Assembly (NCBI GenBank): GCA_029880385.1
Contig: JAOUOM010000073.1
Location: 1 to 7,907, forward strand
Direction of reading: 5' to 3'
DNA from: Cyclobacteriaceae bacterium
GTDB taxonomy: Bacteria; Bacteroidota; Bacteroidia; Cytophagales; Cyclobacteriaceae
Length of the DNA: 7,907 nt
The notes below the pieces were generated by a model that searched no databases, was not told the origin of the DNA, and saw only the letters and a program-made list of their open reading frames with translations. Both the position numbers and the translations under genes were made by a program. Shown piece by piece: positions 7,101 through 7,907 of the stretch (position 1 is the first letter of the stretch; every line of letters starts with the position of its first letter).

Positions 7101-7434
7101 GAATGTGAACGATATTGCGCAGGTATTTCAGAACATACTTGAAAATGCTCTCGAAGCAATTCCGTCGAGCCGACAGGCTAAATTAGTGTGTAGTCTGGAT
7201 GTTGGTGAGGGATATGCATTTATAAAAATTAGAGATAATGGAGAGGGTGTCCCTCCAGATTCCATGGTTTTTGATCCGTTTTATACAACAAAAGGAGAAA
7301 GTCAATCCATTGGACTTGGATTGTTTATCGTATACACCATGATTAAAAAATACAGCGGCGATATCTCATACGTCAGCGGTTCATGGGGCACAGAGTTTAT
7401 CATCACCCTGCCTGTAGACGGCCAAAAACCGTAA
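4114..7434 (+). CDS. Membrane sensor histidine kinase with two-component-regulator propeller and Y_Y_Y domains
   Basis: The 1106-residue protein starts with a likely signal peptide (1-22, hydrophobic 5-16, SVA|D cleavage). Residues about 30-667 hold 14 propeller repeats of the pattern EDxxGxLWIGTxxGGLxxYD; clear copies are at 45-66, 89-110, 264-287, 313-335, 409-431, 506-528, 557-578 and 600-621. Fourteen fits two seven-bladed propellers. A Y_Y_Y domain (about 727-790) leads to one membrane helix (797-818) and a coiled coil (about 825-875). The kinase core has His887 in AHELNNPL, the N box around QNILENALEA (1006-1015), IRDNGEGVP (1039-1047), FDPFYTTK (1054-1060 region) and GLGLFIV (1067-1073), resembling HPK4/NtrB-like kinases. 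Known relatives, the hybrid glycan sensors of Bacteroides, carry receiver and AraC domains; this one stops after the ATPase domain, so it needs a separate response regulator, not seen here. The ligand is probably a periplasmic glycan or sugar (inference). ATG 4114 is chosen because it begins the signal peptide. Confidence 0.95.
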   Translation: MRIYRLALYLLILAFAQNVSVADSEKPDLFFHHLKHDLKSLWIRTIFQDSYGFIWIGTASGLHRYDGYDFDYFLTERSPLGRNYSMINAIYEDNDTSLWVAMGDGLYRYRRKFDAFEKQCMETVEQVGAILTIAEDHESQMWLGSEKAGLLKRRNGDSVFHLYTSSFLPADLHVTFLKYSQKNLWIGTKGQGLYRLNLTTGEVASIAGLEGAWITSMDTHNTLPLWVTTMGQGLYQVDKSQMAVADHYTYDPSDSHSLANDFCQIVEIDDRQSVWVGNINGGLHLYDRKDNTFTRYYNKLENPNSLAENSIETLLADRQGRLWVGTGHQGISVLDPNYKKFDYYMYNPNNTSGLNNNSVRGFWEDNDQNIFIATDGGGLNYWNRKTNEFEHFIVDTGNKQTISSDAVLTFTEDREGALWLGTWEGGINILKDLKKGAFRHLDADGKEGFSLPNNNVFALLHASDDQIYIGHYGTGLSIYNQDTKRISNYQFDPKDSLSISSNVVYTLCEDRDGTVWVGTLEGGLNKIQVDADGNISFKRFVFNKDNPFGIPDNDINHVLSGSDGYLWVATPGGLARLNYGNEKFYNYTEKDGLPTNDIRALVEDDNATLWISTAAGISRFDRMTGKFKNYAVDDGLLDDHFFKFSAGKTSRGELLFGGVNGFVIFNPKLLKDNPNPPEIYLTKLSVFNKVSIQGEVGRPLSKSLLSTHEITLDPDQNVFSIEYTGLNYSRPEHNQYAYRLIGLHDEWNYVGNQRTASFTGLPSGTYQFEVIASNNDGIWNLKPASVTIHVLQYWYMSVWFRTLLLTTIFLIILLAVYLRFRFLKYQKKVLESKVLFKTRTIQDQKDELEKRNQELVSVIEHLRVMQQKLVESEKMNMIGRLAAGLAHELNNPLNYIGGAVHPISRNISDLESMITSVEGKEIIRETRGLLEFVSSGSKKASGIVNGFLGLSPQSDFSDYMTIDLGKVLLDLIETYRIKFPDAHFHCELKNKGTVYGNVNDIAQVFQNILENALEAIPSSRQAKLVCSLDVGEGYAFIKIRDNGEGVPPDSMVFDPFYTTKGESQSIGLGLFIVYTMIKKYSGDISYVSGSWGTEFIITLPVDGQKP

Positions 7435-7441
7435 ACCAAAC

Positions 7442-7462
7442 GCCCCTTTTGCTAATAGGGGC
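7442..7462. terminator. GC-rich hairpin between sensor kinase and SnoaL-like gene
   Basis: GCCCCT at 7442-7447 pairs with AGGGGC at 7457-7462 (6 bp, 9-base loop), starting 8 bases after the sensor stop. On the plus strand AAAACCG follows, not a T tract, so intrinsic termination of the sensor transcript would be weak. On the minus strand the hairpin is followed by a T-rich run (GTTTGGTTT), so it might end transcripts coming from the right. It may instead lower read-through into the next gene or sit in its leader. Confidence 0.35.
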
Positions 7463-7477
7463 AAAACCGTCACGGAA

Positions 7478-7907
7478 ATGAAAGAGACCATCGAAAGCTT
7501 TTATCGGGCATTTGGCCAGCTGGATGCAGAGGCCATGGTGTCATGTTACCATGCGGATGTCATATTTGAGGATCCGGTGTTTGGTGTGCTCACCGGCGAA
7601 AAAGCCTGCAACATGTGGCGTATGCTTTGCCATGCACAGCGTGGGAAGGACTTTCGGATCGTCGTATCGGACCTTTCGGTAGATGGGAAATCCGGGCGTG
7701 CACATTGGGAGGTATTTTATCCGTTTGCAAAAAAGGGGCGAAGGGTACATAATGTTGTGGAGGCCCACTTTGAGTTTGAAGCAGGCAGGATCATACGTCA
7801 CACGGATCAGTTTGCCTTGTACCGATGGGCGCGGCAAGCCCTGGGGGTTCGGGGTATCCTGATGGGGTGGACGGGGTTTTTCAGGAAAAAATTACGAAAT
7901 CAGGTAC
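7478..7907 (+). CDS. SnoaL-like / NTF2-fold protein (3' end outside window)
   Basis: A frame opening at ATG 7478 runs without stop to the right edge: 143 codons plus one base. It shows the pattern of SnoaL-like, nuclear-transport-factor-2-fold proteins: an N-terminal helix (ESFYRAFGQLDAEAM, 6-20), then HADVIFEDPVFGVLTG (25-40), the strand AHWEVFYPF (75-83), VHNVVEAHFEFEAGRIIRHTDQF (90-112) with the usual strand-turn-strand, and a tail RWARQALGV followed by GWTGFF (129-134). Members are small cone-shaped barrels, often enzymes or ligand binders; polyketide cyclases and limonene epoxide hydrolase share the fold, but most bacterial members have no known reaction and none is assigned here. Usual length is near 140-160 residues, so only a few codons should be missing. 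It lies 43 bases after the sensor stop on the same strand, with a hairpin between, so co-transcription is possible but unproven. No strong ribosome binding site is seen. Confidence 0.88.
   Translation, partial: MKETIESFYRAFGQLDAEAMVSCYHADVIFEDPVFGVLTGEKACNMWRMLCHAQRGKDFRIVVSDLSVDGKSGRAHWEVFYPFAKKGRRVHNVVEAHFEFEAGRIIRHTDQFALYRWARQALGVRGILMGWTGFFRKKLRNQV

Noticed and set aside
4114..7434. The 14 propeller repeats as a DNA tandem repeat
   Set aside because: The similarity is at protein level only; the DNA of the copies has diverged, so they are domain repeats and not a recent tandem duplication.
7541..7837. Minus-strand 98-codon frame
   Set aside because: It lies opposite the clearly recognisable SnoaL-like gene and matches nothing.
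1..7907. CRISPR array, tRNA/rRNA, transposase, inverted-repeat ends of an insertion element
   Set aside because: Reading both strands showed no regularly spaced repeats, no tRNA-like fold that I could make out, and no transposase or integrase motifs.

Overview
The window looks like chromosomal DNA of a member of the Bacteroidota, probably a Cytophagales-type or related environmental genus rather than a gut Bacteroides (inference). Supporting signs are a large sensor built from two-component-regulator beta-propeller repeats plus a Y_Y_Y domain, A-rich gene leaders in place of clear Shine-Dalgarno sites, a TAnnTTTG-type promoter box at 3675-3682, and a Pseudomonas stutzeri-type L-rhamnose isomerase paired with an FGGY kinase of a form common in this phylum. 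The species cannot be told from the window.

Layout. (1) 2-598, plus strand: C-terminal half of an FMN-dependent L-lactate/2-hydroxy-acid dehydrogenase, cut by the left edge. (2) 610-3265, minus strand: a two-gene operon, L-rhamnose isomerase then a sugar kinase, whose start lies one base past the isomerase stop. Its 3' end faces the dehydrogenase with only 11 bases between the stops. (3) 3266-4113: about 850 bases with no large gene. It holds a 34-codon lysine-rich reading frame with a plausible promoter (3719-3823), a doubtful 33-codon frame that overlaps the isomerase start (3265-3366), a small hairpin, and an AT-rich leader. (4) 4114-7434, plus strand: one 1106-residue membrane sensor histidine kinase with 14 propeller repeats and no receiver or DNA-binding domain. 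(5) 7478 to the right edge, plus strand: a SnoaL-like/NTF2-fold protein whose 3' end lies outside the window.

How the parts may work together. Isomerase and kinase would turn L-rhamnose into L-rhamnulose and then L-rhamnulose 1-phosphate. The missing next steps (aldolase and lactaldehyde dehydrogenase, not in the window) would yield dihydroxyacetone phosphate and L-lactate, and the dehydrogenase at the left would oxidise the L-lactate to pyruvate. The sensor kinase is transcribed away from the sugar operon and may sense a glycan, but nothing in the sequence ties it directly to rhamnose. Its coding DNA looks poorer in G+C than the sugar genes on one side and the SnoaL-like gene on the other.

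I see no clearly undescribed system. The least explained parts are the lysine-rich mini-gene, the gene-poor stretch at 3268-3654 and the partnerless sensor kinase.
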